This document shows, piece by piece, positions 8,818-19,238 of a stretch of DNA of 58,856 bases. The stretch is taken from assembly GCF_014647835.1 (NCBI RefSeq), contig NZ_BMPY01000040.1, positions 1 through 58,856 of the forward strand, written 5' to 3'. Position 1 is the stretch's first letter; every line of letters starts with the position of its first letter. Position numbers and translations under genes: made by a program. The notes beneath the pieces were generated by a model, which worked only from the letters and a program-made list of their open reading frames with translations, ran no database searches and was not told where the DNA came from. The stretch is from Microbispora rosea subsp. aerata (GTDB lineage: Bacteria; Actinomycetota; Actinomycetes; Streptosporangiales; Streptosporangiaceae).

Positions 8818-9205
8818 GAGCGTATGTCCTTACATTATGCGGACTTTGGTCGGTTCAGCACGGCAACCTACGCTCGTTCACATTTACACCGCATCTCGGA
8901 CGCGACCGACTTTACGCTTTCCGATCACTGGGGCGAGGCATGGCCAGACATGCCCTGCTATGCCTCGCCATGAAGCGGCATGATCTGGTTGGTATCGGGA
9001 CTACAGACAGCGATCAACCGTTACAGACAACGGCTCAATGCCCTATTCATAGGACGCGGAGCCGCCGCGCCAGCCCTTCCGTGATGGATTTCGAGAGCTC
9101 AATTAGGACATTATGAGAGCGACCAAAACATTCCCCTTGACAACCCCTCCGAAGTTAGCAAATGTAGATCACAACCGATTGCACCGACAGGATTAACATG
9201 TTCTC
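8818..9205. other. AT-richer intergenic region before the response regulator
   Basis: This 388-base stretch is noticeably richer in A+T than its surroundings. It includes TTGACA at 9137-9142, a perfect -35 hexamer, but no good -10 follows at 16-18 bases; TAGATC at 9165-9170 is too far. A short near-repeat (ACTACAGACAGCGATCAACC, then GTTACAGACAACGG) occurs near 9000-9035. No gene is evident. It may hold the promoter of the response regulator gene. Confidence 0.4.
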
Positions 9206-9916
9206 TTGCGGTGCTACCCCGCCTTAATCAGGGAAGTGGTGCTGTGTAAGGCGACGTTCACCGAAGGCGTCAGTCAGCCGCAGCACGGCACTCGCGAGAA
9301 GGAGGAATTGATACAAAACTTGCGCCGGCGTGGCAGCGAGGCCGACGGCGTCGACACGGGAGGCGCCGCTCTTCAGGTTTATGAGAATGCCGACCTTGTG
9401 ATCATCGATCTCGATCTGCCCGACCTGGACGGCTTGGAGGTTTGCCGGCGGATCCGATCGGCTTGCGACATACCGATAATCGTCACCGCTTCACAGAGAA
9501 GCGAGCTGGACTGCGTGCTCGCCTTTCAAGCCGGTGCCGACGACTATGTGTCCAGACCTTATGGATGCCGTGAGCTGATGGCCCGCATGGACGCCGTCAT
9601 GCGCCGCGCGAAGCCCAAACCCATTCATACGAAGATCATTTCTCATGGGCCGTTGCAGATAGACGTGAACTCGCGCGAGGTCCGGCTTGACGGGCGGCGC
9701 ATCGACCTCACCCGCAAGGAGTTCGACTTGCTGCATCTTCTGGCCTCTCATCCGAATACGGTGGTCTCCCGAAAATTGCTCATGCGGCAGATCTGGAAGG
9801 ACTCGTGGTCCCGGCGATCCGTGGACACGCATGTCAGCAGCCTCCGCAACAAGCTCGGTTCGAGCCGATGGATCATCACGGTGCGCGGAGTCGGTTTCCG
9901 CCTCGGCAGCGGATGA
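9206..9916 (+). CDS. Orphan OmpR-family response regulator with atypical receiver domain
   Basis: A 236-residue protein: receiver domain about 25-135 and OmpR/PhoB winged helix about 145-236 (DLTRKEFDLLHLLA, then RSVDTHVSSLRNKLG). The phosphoacceptor Asp68 in IIDLDLP and Thr94 in IIVTAS are present. The acidic pair expected near the receiver's first strand is absent, and the invariant Lys before Pro is Arg117 (SRPYG). That is the profile of atypical response regulators such as JadR1, which sense small-molecule ligands rather than phosphorylation. No histidine kinase is adjacent. The start is uncertain: GTG/TTG codons downstream are possible, and AAGGAGG at 9299-9305 lies inside the frame. It probably regulates neighbouring, now partly decayed, metabolite genes. 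Confidence 0.8.
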   Translation: MRCYPALIREVVLCKATFTEGVSQPQHGTREKEELIQNLRRRGSEADGVDTGGAALQVYENADLVIIDLDLPDLDGLEVCRRIRSACDIPIIVTASQRSELDCVLAFQAGADDYVSRPYGCRELMARMDAVMRRAKPKPIHTKIISHGPLQIDVNSREVRLDGRRIDLTRKEFDLLHLLASHPNTVVSRKLLMRQIWKDSWSRRSVDTHVSSLRNKLGSSRWIITVRGVGFRLGSG

Positions 9917-10173
9917 TCCACATTCCGTGACGAGAAAGGGACCGCGCTCTCGGGCGACCGCCCGAGCCCGCCCTCCGCCACGCCGCGACCGGCCGAGATC
10001 GGCTCGGCCGGTCGCGGCGTGAGTCAAAGACCGCCTTCCTCGACGCCGCCACCCGCGCGGCAAGGGCGACGGGTCCCGGCCGGGGCGGCCATCCCGATGG
10101 CTGGACGGGCCCCGCGCCGCCGCACTGCGTGCACCGCGACACCGCAGTCGCCCTCGCCGCGACTCCGGCCCGA

Positions 10174-11283
10174 TCATCGTTGCGAGAGATCCTTGGCGGG
10201 GAAGCCGTGGGCGCGCGCGCCGACCACGACGGCCAGCACCGGCGCCAGGAGCACCAGGACGCTCCAGGGGAAGGACGCCGAGCCGAACTGCTCAAGGAGG
10301 ATCCCGCCGACAACACCGCCGCCGGCCATGGCCACGTTCCACAAGGTGACGAGCATGGCCTGCCCGGCGTCCGCCGCAGCGGGCCCGGCGGTGCCTCCAG
10401 CGAAGCTCACGGCGGTCTGCAGCAGGGTCGGGACCCCGCCCCAGCCGAGTCCCCACAGCGCCATCGCGAGGTAGACCAGGGCGGGGCTGTCGGCCAGCAC
10501 GGCGAGAATGGCGGCCGCCACGGCGACCAGGAGGGTGCTGGCGATGGTGAGGCCTCGGAGCCAGCGCTGAATCAGGCTGCCCACGATCCAGATACTGATC
10601 ATGCAGACGGCACCGAAGACCAGGAGCACGAGATCGGTGAAGTCGCTCATGCCGAGCAGCTCGAGCAGCGTGGTGATGTAGGTGTAGAGGATGGTGTGCG
10701 CGAGCACGAAAACCAGGGTCACGAAAAGTACCGGTACGACCCCGGGGACGGCGAGAGCCCGCAGCATCGGGATGCGGTTTTCTGGTCGCTGTCCCGGATA
10801 GTCGGCGACCGCTGCGATGATCCAAATGATCAACACGACGGTGAGCGCGCTCATGATCAAGAACGCCGCCCGCCAGCCGAGCACTTTGCCGAGGAACGTC
10901 CCAGCGGGCACTCCCAGCGACAGCGCGAGCGGAATCCCGGTCATGGCGATCGCGATCGCCCTGCCCTGCAGGTGAACGGGTGCCATGCGGCGGGCGTATC
11001 CGGCGAGCAGCGCCCAGGCCAGGCCGGCGGCCACACCGGCGACGAACCGGGCCGCCATGGTCAGGATATACACCGACGACACCGCGGTAACCGTGTTGGC
11101 GACCGCGAACGCCGCCATCGCCGTCAGCAGCAGGCGCTTGCGCCGCCACCCCGCGGTGGCCGCGGTCAGGGGAATCGCGGTAAGAGCGGTGGCCAATGCG
11201 TAAATCGTCACCGCCTGCCCCATTGCTGACTCGCTCACGTGCAAGTCGGCGCTCATTCCCGGCAGTACGCCCGCCGGCAATGT
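10174..11283 (-). pseudogene. MFS (DHA1/AraJ-like) transporter, N-terminus lost
   Basis: The frame encodes about 11 hydrophobic segments typical of DHA1 major facilitator efflux pumps, including the loop GWRRKRLLL after the second helix and RFVAGVAAGLAWALLAGY. Homology-like sequence starts at AGVLPGMSADL, the loop after helix 1 in this family. Helix 1 itself and the native start are missing. The frame runs on to an ATG at 11388, but residues upstream of about 11283 are only the antisense of the ligase fragment. The first in-frame ATG inside the family region is 11256. The pump is therefore probably non-functional, broken at a recombination point near 11,285. Confidence 0.65.
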
Positions 11284-11295
11284 CTCGCGCGCGGC

Positions 11296-11625
11296 GGGAT
11301 CCGCGTCTTGGGGCGGGCCAGGGACGCCATCCTGCGCGACGGAGTCATCGTTCCCGTGACCGAGCTCGAGGCGGTCATCGCCGGGCACCCCAAGGTGTCG
11401 GAGGCGGCGCTGGTGGGCCTGCCCGGCCAGAACGGCGAGACGATCTGCGCGGTGCTCGTCCTCAACGGCGACGAGCCCCCCTCTCTAAACGACCTCCACG
11501 AGCATCTGCGGGAGGCAGGCCGGCACCAGCGCTTCTGGCCTGATCGCATCGAGGTGCTCGACGCGCTGCCCAAGACCCTGACCGGAAAGGTCCGCAAAGC
11601 CGAGCTGCGGGAGCGCTATGCCTAG
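11296..11625 (+). pseudogene. C-terminal fragment of an acyl-CoA synthetase/AMP-ligase
   Basis: About 109 residues corresponding to the C-terminal lid domain of ANL-superfamily AMP-forming ligases. The hinge is IRVLGRARDAILRDG, then PVTELEAVIAGHPKV, ending with PKTLTGKVRKAEL, which contains the catalytic lysine. The roughly 400-residue N-terminal domain with the ATP-binding motif is missing. The frame runs upstream only into the opposite-strand MFS gene. No native start exists. It precedes the aminotransferase gene by 53 bases, so it was probably once part of the same operon. Confidence 0.75.
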
Positions 11626-11678
11626 GCGCGAGCCCGTCTGGGCCGACGACCCGCCCCGCCATACCGCTGGAGCCGGCC

Positions 11679-12959
11679 GTGACTGAACTCGCACCGGTGA
11701 CGATGTCGGCGACCCTCGCCGCCGAGGAGGCCATCGCGCGCAGGCGCCAGGCCGGAGAGCAGGTGCTCTCCATGGCAAGCGGCGAGATCGGCCTGCCGAT
11801 CCTCCCCGAGCTGAAGGCGCGGCTCGCCGCGGCCGCGGGCCAGATCGCCTACGGCCCCGTGGCCGGCAGCCCCGCCCTGCGTGCGGCGGTCGCCGGCTAC
11901 TGGCGGCGTCGCGGGCTGGAGACCGACCCCGACCTGGTCATCTGCGGGCCGGGGAGCAAGCCTCTGCTCTTCGGCCTCCTGCTGGCGGTGGGCGGCGACG
12001 TGGTCATTCCCATGCCGAGCTGGGTCAGCTACGCGGCGCACGCCCAGCTCGTCGGCGTGCGGGCCATCTCCGTGCCCACCCTGCCCGGGCAAGGCGGGGT
12101 GCCGGACCCGGATCGGCTCCGCGAGGCGGTCGCCGCCGCCCGAGCCACCGGGCAGAACCCGCGATCCGTCGTGGTCACCGTGCCGGACAACCCGACCGGC
12201 ACCATCGCCTCGCCCGAAACGCTGCGGCGCCTGGGTGAGGCGGCCGAAGACCTCGATCTCGTCATCATCTCCGATGAGATCTATTGCGATCTGGTCTTCG
12301 AACCGGCGCCCCGAGCCGTGTCGCCGGCCGTGTTCGCGCCCGGGCGCACGGTCGTCACCACCGGGCTCACCAAGAATCTCGCCCTAGGCGGCTGGCGGAT
12401 CGGGGCCGCCCGGCTCCCCGACAGCGACACGGGGCGAGCGCTGCACGCACGGCTGCTCGGCATCGCCAGCCAGATCTGGTCCAGCCCGACGGCCCCGGTC
12501 CAGGCGGCGGCGGCCTACGCGTTCGATGAGCCGCCCGAGGTGGTCGAGCATGTCGCCAATTGCCGGAGGCTGCACGCGACGGTGGCGCGGGCGGTGGCCG
12601 ATCGGTTCACCGCCGCCGACGCGGTCCTGCCGCCCGTGCGGGCGACGTGTTACCTCTACCCGGACTTCGAGGGCCTGCGGGAACGCCTGGCACAGGCGCA
12701 CGGGGTGCGCACCAGTGCCGAGTTCGCCCGGCTGCTGGCCGAGCGCCATGGTGTGGGGGTGCTGCCGGCGAGCGCGTTCGGCGAACCCGCGGGGCGCCTG
12801 CGCCTGCGGGCCGCGACCAGCCAGCTCTACGGGGACACCGAAGAGCAGCGCACGGCCACGCTGACCGCCGCCGATCCACTCGGCCTTCCCTGGATCCGGG
12901 CGTCCCTTGACCGCGTCGAGCAGTCCCTCGCCGATCTCACTTCTGGCACTTTCCGCTGA
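11679..12959 (+). CDS. PLP-dependent class I/II aminotransferase
   Basis: 426 residues with the fold-type I aminotransferase pattern: YGPVAGSPALRAAVAGYW (substrate loop), VPDNPTGT (Asn-Pro PLP phosphate region), IISDEIYCDL (Asp-Glu-x-Tyr) and the Schiff-base lysine Lys232 in TTGLTKNLALGGWR. It transfers an amino group between an amino acid and a keto acid in the cytosol; the substrate cannot be told from sequence. GTG 11679 is used. It lies between a broken ligase and an FAH-family hydrolase, a set reminiscent of amino-acid-derived metabolite pathways. The C-terminus extends slightly past the usual domain. Confidence 0.85.
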   Translation: MTELAPVTMSATLAAEEAIARRRQAGEQVLSMASGEIGLPILPELKARLAAAAGQIAYGPVAGSPALRAAVAGYWRRRGLETDPDLVICGPGSKPLLFGLLLAVGGDVVIPMPSWVSYAAHAQLVGVRAISVPTLPGQGGVPDPDRLREAVAAARATGQNPRSVVVTVPDNPTGTIASPETLRRLGEAAEDLDLVIISDEIYCDLVFEPAPRAVSPAVFAPGRTVVTTGLTKNLALGGWRIGAARLPDSDTGRALHARLLGIASQIWSSPTAPVQAAAAYAFDEPPEVVEHVANCRRLHATVARAVADRFTAADAVLPPVRATCYLYPDFEGLRERLAQAHGVRTSAEFARLLAERHGVGVLPASAFGEPAGRLRLRAATSQLYGDTEEQRTATLTAADPLGLPWIRASLDRVEQSLADLTSGTFR

Positions 12960-12990
12960 TCACGCCACTGTCCTGAGGAGGGCCATCACG

Positions 12991-13887
12991 ATGTCCGTCA
13001 TCTTCGAATGTGAGTACAAGGGCGACCGGTACGTGGGGTTCGGCAAGCCGGATCCCGGCGAGACGCAGACCCTGTACCGGGTGACCGACGGCCTGCTGCA
13101 GAGCGTCGTCAGCGGAACCGGCGGCGGTGAAGGCGGTGAGGCGATCGCGGCGGCGATCAAGGGGGCCGAGGAGACGACGGTCGCGATCGGGGACCCCCAG
13201 CTGCGCTTCCTGCCGCCGCTGCTGCCCACGTCCACCGGCAATGCGCTGCTCAGCGGCTTCATGCGGACCCACAAGTCCAAGTTCGAGGGTGAGCCCGGCA
13301 ACGGGGAGTTCGTCCCGCCCAACTGGTTCTTCAAGGGCTTCGGCTTGTGGCTGCGCCTACCCGGCGAGACCCTGGTCGTCCCCGAGAAGCCGGTCGCGCT
13401 GATCGAGGAGCCGGAGGTCGTGCTCGTCTACGTGAACGACGCCGAGGGCGACCCGCACTACGCCGGCTACACTTTCGGCAACGACCTGTGCGACATCGGC
13501 CTCCACCTCAAGAACCCGGGGTGGAACCCGTACTGCAAGCTCTGCGACACCGCCATCGCCCCCTGGCTCTTCCTCGGCGCGCCGCCGAAAACGGTGACCG
13601 GCCGGGTCACCATCGAGCGGGACGGCGGCACGGCTTGGGAGGGGAACTTCGACTGCGGCGAGGACGCTCTGTACTTCCGCGTGCAGGACATGATCGACCA
13701 TCTGTTCCAGTACCCGGCGCTTCGCCGCCCTGGGCTGGTCAACTACGTCCTCCTCGGGGCCGACAAGGCCAGCTTCCACGACGGTTTCACAATCGCGGAC
13801 GGCGACCAGATCACCATCGACGTGAAGAGCCACGACGTCGTGCTGTCGAACACCGTCCGGTTCGGCGGCAAGGCCGGGACGGCGTGA
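12991..13887 (+). CDS. Fumarylacetoacetate hydrolase (FAH) family protein
   Basis: 298 residues starting at ATG 12991 after a GAGGAGGG Shine-Dalgarno; the frame is open further upstream, but that part lacks a ribosome site. The C-terminal half carries the FAH-fold pattern: EEPEVVLVYVND, GYTFGNDLCDIG (family metal-site region) and DGDQITIDV near the end. Such enzymes use a divalent metal to hydrolyse or decarboxylate beta-diketo acids, or dehydrate sugar acids (AraD1-like members). It starts 31 bases after the aminotransferase and is likely co-transcribed. The exact reaction is not predictable. Confidence 0.75.
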   Translation: MSVIFECEYKGDRYVGFGKPDPGETQTLYRVTDGLLQSVVSGTGGGEGGEAIAAAIKGAEETTVAIGDPQLRFLPPLLPTSTGNALLSGFMRTHKSKFEGEPGNGEFVPPNWFFKGFGLWLRLPGETLVVPEKPVALIEEPEVVLVYVNDAEGDPHYAGYTFGNDLCDIGLHLKNPGWNPYCKLCDTAIAPWLFLGAPPKTVTGRVTIERDGGTAWEGNFDCGEDALYFRVQDMIDHLFQYPALRRPGLVNYVLLGADKASFHDGFTIADGDQITIDVKSHDVVLSNTVRFGGKAGTA

Positions 13888-13929
13888 AGCCCGGAGCGAG
13901 CGGGATTCCGGCTCGCCGAACCGGAACCG

Positions 13930-14262
13930 GGTGACGCCGGGACCGGCGCGGGCGGGGAGGGCCGCCGCCGTCCGGCCGCCCTCCCCGGCGGCCAGAGCAT
14001 CGGCTGACCGCACGGGCAGCACGTCAACCACCCGGCTGGCGGTGATGTCGATCAGGATCGTGCCGTAGGTGCGGCCCCGGCGCAGGGCGAAGCCGTCCAC
14101 CCCCAAAACCCGGGGTCCTTCGGTGGGTTCGGGGTCGGGCAGGGACCGGGCCGGCCGGATCAGCGTCATCCGGTTCACCGCGACGGCCAGACGCTGGGTG
14201 GCCGGGCCCCGGCCCGGCCACCCAGAACCAGGGCGATCGCCGTCCGCCGGGCGGTCGCCACT
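13930..14262 (-). mobile_element. ISL3-family transposase remnant
   Basis: A minus-strand frame reads TQRLAVAVNRMTLIR, then PRVLGVDGFALRRGRTYGTILID and VVDVLPVRSADALA. This is the start of the ISL3 transposase catalytic domain; the first DDE Asp is in VLGVDGFALRRG. Only about 100 residues survive, with no start codon and no later catalytic residues. It is squeezed between the FAH gene (convergent) and the frameshifted SPW gene and is a dead remnant. Confidence 0.65.
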
Positions 14263-14265
14263 GCG

Positions 14266-14531
14266 TCACGCGGTCGCGCGGCCGCGCCAGCTCATGCCGT
14301 ACGTACGGCCGAAGGCCGACGCGCAGCCCATCGCGAGCGCCGCGACCGTCAGCCGACGATCAGGGTGTTGATCGCCAACCCGCCGAACCGGGTGAAGCCC
14401 ACGATCCACGGCGAGATGGCGAGGTAGAGCCCGGCGAGGAACGTCACTCCGTCCATGATCTGGGCGGGTACGGTCGATCCCGCCCGGTCGTACGTCTGGC
14501 GTAGCTCAGTCGCGTCCGGACGGTGGGCCAA
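14266..14531 (-). pseudogene. SPW-repeat membrane protein, frameshifted
   Basis: From a TTG at 14531 the frame gives MAHRPDATELRQTYDR, then the SPW repeat GLYLAISPWIVGFT and a stop after INTLIVG. Moving one frame continues naturally as LTVAALAMGCASAFGRTYG to a stop at 14266, the usual C-terminus of small SPW-repeat membrane proteins. A single-base deletion near 14347 explains the break. SPW proteins are small integral membrane proteins of unknown role. The ISL3 remnant immediately follows. Confidence 0.6.
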
Positions 14532-14679
14532 CCCTGGTCGCCCATGTCACGTCACCTCTTCTCCAGGTGTTGTCCCCCACGCGGACCGGACCCGAAGACT
14601 CGGACCCCTCGCTTGCATCATCCAACGCCACGGGTACGTGACGCGCGGCTGCTCGGCCGCCGGGAGACGCACCCCCCGT

Positions 14680-15981
<1,302 letters not shown>

Positions 15982-16265
15982 TTACCGGAAACAACAACCC
16001 GCGTGCCGGTCGGCTCTCCCCCGCGCGTGGTTCCCCGCGGCGTTGCGGGGCGCAGGCTCAGCTTTGATCGTCTGGCGAGCCCCGCGACGGGCGCTGCCCA
16101 CGGCGGCGTGCCCTCCTCCTCGCGGGTCCCCTCCTCGCGGGTCCTCCGTCTCCCCTCGCGGGCACGGCCGAAGTGGCGTTCCGCGGGCTGTGGCGGGCCG
16201 GCGCCTCCTCGCGCCTGGCCGTGCCGCCGCTAGTGTCGCGGGCCCGCGCGCCGACCGGGCCGCGG

Positions 16266-16952
16266 TCAGGCGCCGCGTCCGGGCAGGCTCGCGAGATACC
16301 AGTCGACGATCTTGAGTTTCTCGTCGGCCAGCCTGGCCTCCACCTCGGCCTGGGTCTTCGGCGCGCCCAGCAGCACGTCGTCGCCCGGCCGCCAGTTCGC
16401 CGGGCAGGAGACGCCGTCACGGTCGGCCGTCTGCAGCGCGTCCACGAGCCTGAGGATCTCGGGGACCATCCTCCCCGCGTTCATCGGGTAGTAGAGGATG
16501 GCGCGCACGACCGACTCCGGGTCGATCACGAAGACCGCGCGGACCGCCGCCGTCGCCGACGCGTTCGGGTGGAGCATGCCGTACGCGCGGGAAACCCGCG
16601 TGTCGAGGTCGGCGATGATCGGGAAGGGGATCTTCACGCCGAGCCTGTCCTCGATCGCCCGGGTCCAGGCCAGGTGGCTGTGCACGGAGTCCACCGAGTT
16701 GCCGAGCAGGGCGACATCTCGGGCCGCGAACTCCTCCGCCAGCTCGGCGAACGCGACGAACTCGGTGGTGCACACCGGGGTGAAGTCGGCCGGATGGCTG
16801 AACAGCACCAGCCACCGCCCGGCGTAGTCGGCGAGCCGGACCGGCCCGTGCGTGCTCTGGGCCTCGAAGTCCGGAGCCTTGTCGCCGATGAGCGGCAGCC
16901 GGGTGGCGGGTTCCCCGTCATGCGTCGCCGCGGGGCTCACCGCAGAGGTCAT
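16266..16952 (-). CDS. Peroxiredoxin, Prx6/1-Cys-like subfamily
   Basis: 228 residues. Peroxidatic Cys61 lies in the signature FTPVCTTE, preceded by LFSHPADF. The C-terminal domain contains SCPANWRPGDDV, typical of Prx6-type bacterial peroxiredoxins, where this later Cys can act as resolving residue. It reduces hydrogen peroxide and organic peroxides in the cytosol. ATG 16952 follows GGAAAGGAAACGACC. The hydrogen-peroxide-forming alditol oxidase lies about 1.3 kb away in the window, although transcription of the two need not be linked. Confidence 0.88.
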   Translation of the reverse strand: MTSAVSPAATHDGEPATRLPLIGDKAPDFEAQSTHGPVRLADYAGRWLVLFSHPADFTPVCTTEFVAFAELAEEFAARDVALLGNSVDSVHSHLAWTRAIEDRLGVKIPFPIIADLDTRVSRAYGMLHPNASATAAVRAVFVIDPESVVRAILYYPMNAGRMVPEILRLVDALQTADRDGVSCPANWRPGDDVLLGAPKTQAEVEARLADEKLKIVDWYLASLPGRGA

Positions 16953-17336
16953 GGTCGTTTCCTTTCCGCGTCACGCCGCCCCGAGCGGGCCGGCCTGCGA
17001 GCGCCGTCGCGAGGGAGGCCGTCGCTCCCATCGCGGCGACGTCAGTTGACGGTGCCGTCGCGAGAGCGGCAACCGGTGCCATCGCGGGCGGCGCCCCGCC
17101 GCGAGTGCTGCCGCAAGGGCCACCGCGCCATCGCGGGCGGAGTCTGGCCGCGTTGCCCGATCGCCGCACCCACCGCGTCGTCCGACGCCGTTCAGTGTGT
17201 CGTCCGTCGTGTTCGTCCACCGAGCCCGTACCCGCGAGGACCGGCGGCGACCACGACCATTTCGCCCCGATTCGGTAATTACGGCAGGTCGCGGTTGCGA
17301 TCGGATGGGAATGAAGGAGAGACGGGAGGAGACGCC
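16953..17336. other. Intergenic region between divergent peroxiredoxin and methyltransferase genes
   Basis: The 384 bases contain several degenerate direct repeats built around GCCGTCGCGAG and GCCATCGCGGGCGG between about 17000 and 17150. An AT-richer patch (CCCCGATTCGGTAATTACGG) near 17268 is the likeliest promoter site for the methyltransferase. No gene, terminator or defined operator is recognised. Confidence 0.4.
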
Positions 17337-17972
17337 ATGCCGACGACCGGGGTGAGTCATCCACTGTTCGCCCGCTTCTACACGTGGTTGAGCCAGGTGC
17401 TCGACCGGAACGGCATGAACGCGCAGCGTGAGACGCTGGTGGCCGGGCTGTCGGGCCGGGTGATCGAGGTCGGGGCGGGCAACGGGCTGAACTTCGCCCA
17501 CTATCCGCCGTCCGTCACCGGTGTGCTGGCCGTCGAGCCCGAGCCGCGGCTGCGGGCGGTCGCCCGCGACGCCGCCCGGAGGGCGCCGGTGCCGATCGAG
17601 GTCGTCAGCGGCCTGGCCGAGCGGCTCCCGGCCGCCGACGGCGAGTTCGACGCCGCGGTGGTGTCGTTCGTGCTGTGCTCGCTGCCCGATCCCGTCGCCG
17701 GGCTGCGGGAGATCCGCCGTGTGCTGGCCCCCGGCGGGCGGCTGCGCTTCCTCGAACACGTCCGCGCCGAGCCCGCGGGCTGGGCCAGGACCCAAGACCT
17801 GCTGGACGCGACCGTGTGGCCGCGCCTCGCCGGCGGCTGCCACACCGGCCGCGACAGCCTGGCGGCCGTGAAGGCGGCCGGCTTCGCCGTCGAGCGGGCG
17901 GAGCGCTTCGTCTTCCCCGGCCGCGTCCGCAGCCCCATCTCCTTCTGCGTACGCGGCGAGGCCCGGCGCTGA
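17337..17972 (+). CDS. Class I SAM-dependent methyltransferase
   Basis: 211 residues, ATG 17337 after a GGGAGGA Shine-Dalgarno; the long frame upstream is chance. SAM-binding motif I is VIEVGAGNGLNF and motif II region VLAVEPEPRLR. FDAAVVSFVLCSLPDP and RRVLAPGGRLRFLEHV are the usual motifs IV and V, the last typical of UbiE/METTL7-like methyltransferases. The acceptor may be a lipid or small molecule, but this cannot be assigned. It converges with the MFS gene six bases away. Confidence 0.85.
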   Translation: MPTTGVSHPLFARFYTWLSQVLDRNGMNAQRETLVAGLSGRVIEVGAGNGLNFAHYPPSVTGVLAVEPEPRLRAVARDAARRAPVPIEVVSGLAERLPAADGEFDAAVVSFVLCSLPDPVAGLREIRRVLAPGGRLRFLEHVRAEPAGWARTQDLLDATVWPRLAGGCHTGRDSLAAVKAAGFAVERAERFVFPGRVRSPISFCVRGEARR

Positions 17973-17978
17973 ACGCGC

Positions 17979-19238
17979 TCAGCGGGCGTCCGGGCGTCCG
18001 GGCAGGGCCTCGTACTTGCGGAAGGAGGACACGGCGAAGCCGGTCACCAGGACGAGGACGGCGCACGCCAGACCGCCGCCCGCCCAGGACGGCACGAGCC
18101 CGAATGCGTCGGCGGTGGCGCCCGCCCGCAGGTCGCCGAGGCGCGGCCCGCCCGCGACGACGACCATGAACACCCCCTGCAGGCGTCCGCGCATCTCGTC
18201 GGGCGCGTACGTCTGCAAGATCGTCTGCCGCCACACGGCGGAGACGAGGTCGGTCGCGCCGCCGACCGCAAGCAGCGCCACGACCAGCCACAACGGCTGC
18301 GCCAGCGCCGCGGCGGCCACGGTGACGCCCCACAGGGCGATCACGAGCGTGAGCGCCACCCCCTGGCGGCGCACGCGGCCGACCCAGCCGGAGAACACCC
18401 CGGCGACGACCGCCCCGATCGCGATGCTCGCCGACAGCCAGCCGAACGCCACCGCCGACCCGCCGAAGCGCTCCGCCGTCATCTCGGGGAACAGCGCCCT
18501 CGGCATCGCGAACGCCATCGCGATGATGTCCACCACGAACGACATCAGCACGACGGGCTTGCTCACCACGTACTTCAACCCGTCGACCACCGAGCGCAGG
18601 CCCGGCCGGGAGATGTCGCCGACGGGCGCGAGCGGCGGCAGCCGTACGGCCGCGTAGAAGCCGGCGCCGAACAGGACGGCGTCGATGAGGTACGCGGTGG
18701 CGTACCCGCCCTTCGCGAGCACCAGCCCGGCCAGCAGCGGCCCGACCACCGTGCCGATGCTGCTGACGAGGAAGTTGAGGGTGTTGGCCGCGGGCACCCG
18801 CTCGGTGGGGACGATGCGCGGGATGATCGCGCCGCGTGTCGCCGAGGTCACGGCGAAGCCGATCGACTGCAAGGCGATGACGGCCAGGATGAGATGGACG
18901 CTGCCGAGCCCGGACCAGGCGTGCAGCAGCAGGGCGGCGGTGGACAGCCAGGCCACGACGGAACCGGCCAGCAGGAGCTTGCGGCGGTCCATCGCGTCGG
19001 CGACGGCGCCGCCCCACAGGCCGAAGACCACCAGCGGGACGAGGCTCACCGGCCCGAGCAGGCCCACCCACAAAGACGACCCGGTGATGGCGTACACCTG
19101 CCCGCTCACGGCCACCGAGGTGAGCTGGAAGCCGATGAACGAGACGCCCTGCCCCACCAGCAGCCGCCGGTACGCCGGAATGCTCAGGGGGCGGGTGTCC
19201 AGGGCGACGCGCTTCAGAACTGTTTGAACCCCCGCCAC
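17979..19238 (-). CDS. MFS transporter (EntS/MFS_3-like)
   Basis: 419 residues with about 12 hydrophobic helices. The start PAYRRLLVGQGVSFIGFQ and the loop AVADAMDRRKLLLAG are typical of the MFS_3/EntS-like efflux group. TRGAIIPRIVPTERVPAANTLN marks the cytoplasmic loop between helices 4 and 5. Members export siderophores, macrolides and other small molecules. No biosynthetic cluster is adjacent, so the substrate is unknown. ATG 19238 is used. It converges with the methyltransferase gene. Confidence 0.85.
   Translation of the reverse strand: MAGVQTVLKRVALDTRPLSIPAYRRLLVGQGVSFIGFQLTSVAVSGQVYAITGSSLWVGLLGPVSLVPLVVFGLWGGAVADAMDRRKLLLAGSVVAWLSTAALLLHAWSGLGSVHLILAVIALQSIGFAVTSATRGAIIPRIVPTERVPAANTLNFLVSSIGTVVGPLLAGLVLAKGGYATAYLIDAVLFGAGFYAAVRLPPLAPVGDISRPGLRSVVDGLKYVVSKPVVLMSFVVDIIAMAFAMPRALFPEMTAERFGGSAVAFGWLSASIAIGAVVAGVFSGWVGRVRRQGVALTLVIALWGVTVAAAALAQPLWLVVALLAVGGATDLVSAVWRQTILQTYAPDEMRGRLQGVFMVVVAGGPRLGDLRAGATADAFGLVPSWAGGGLACAVLVLVTGFAVSSFRKYEALPGRPDAR

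Noticed and set aside
10174-11388. Full-length reading of the MFS gene from ATG 11388
   Set aside because: The first 30 or so residues are polar and are only the antisense of the acyl-ligase fragment; family similarity starts after the missing first helix.
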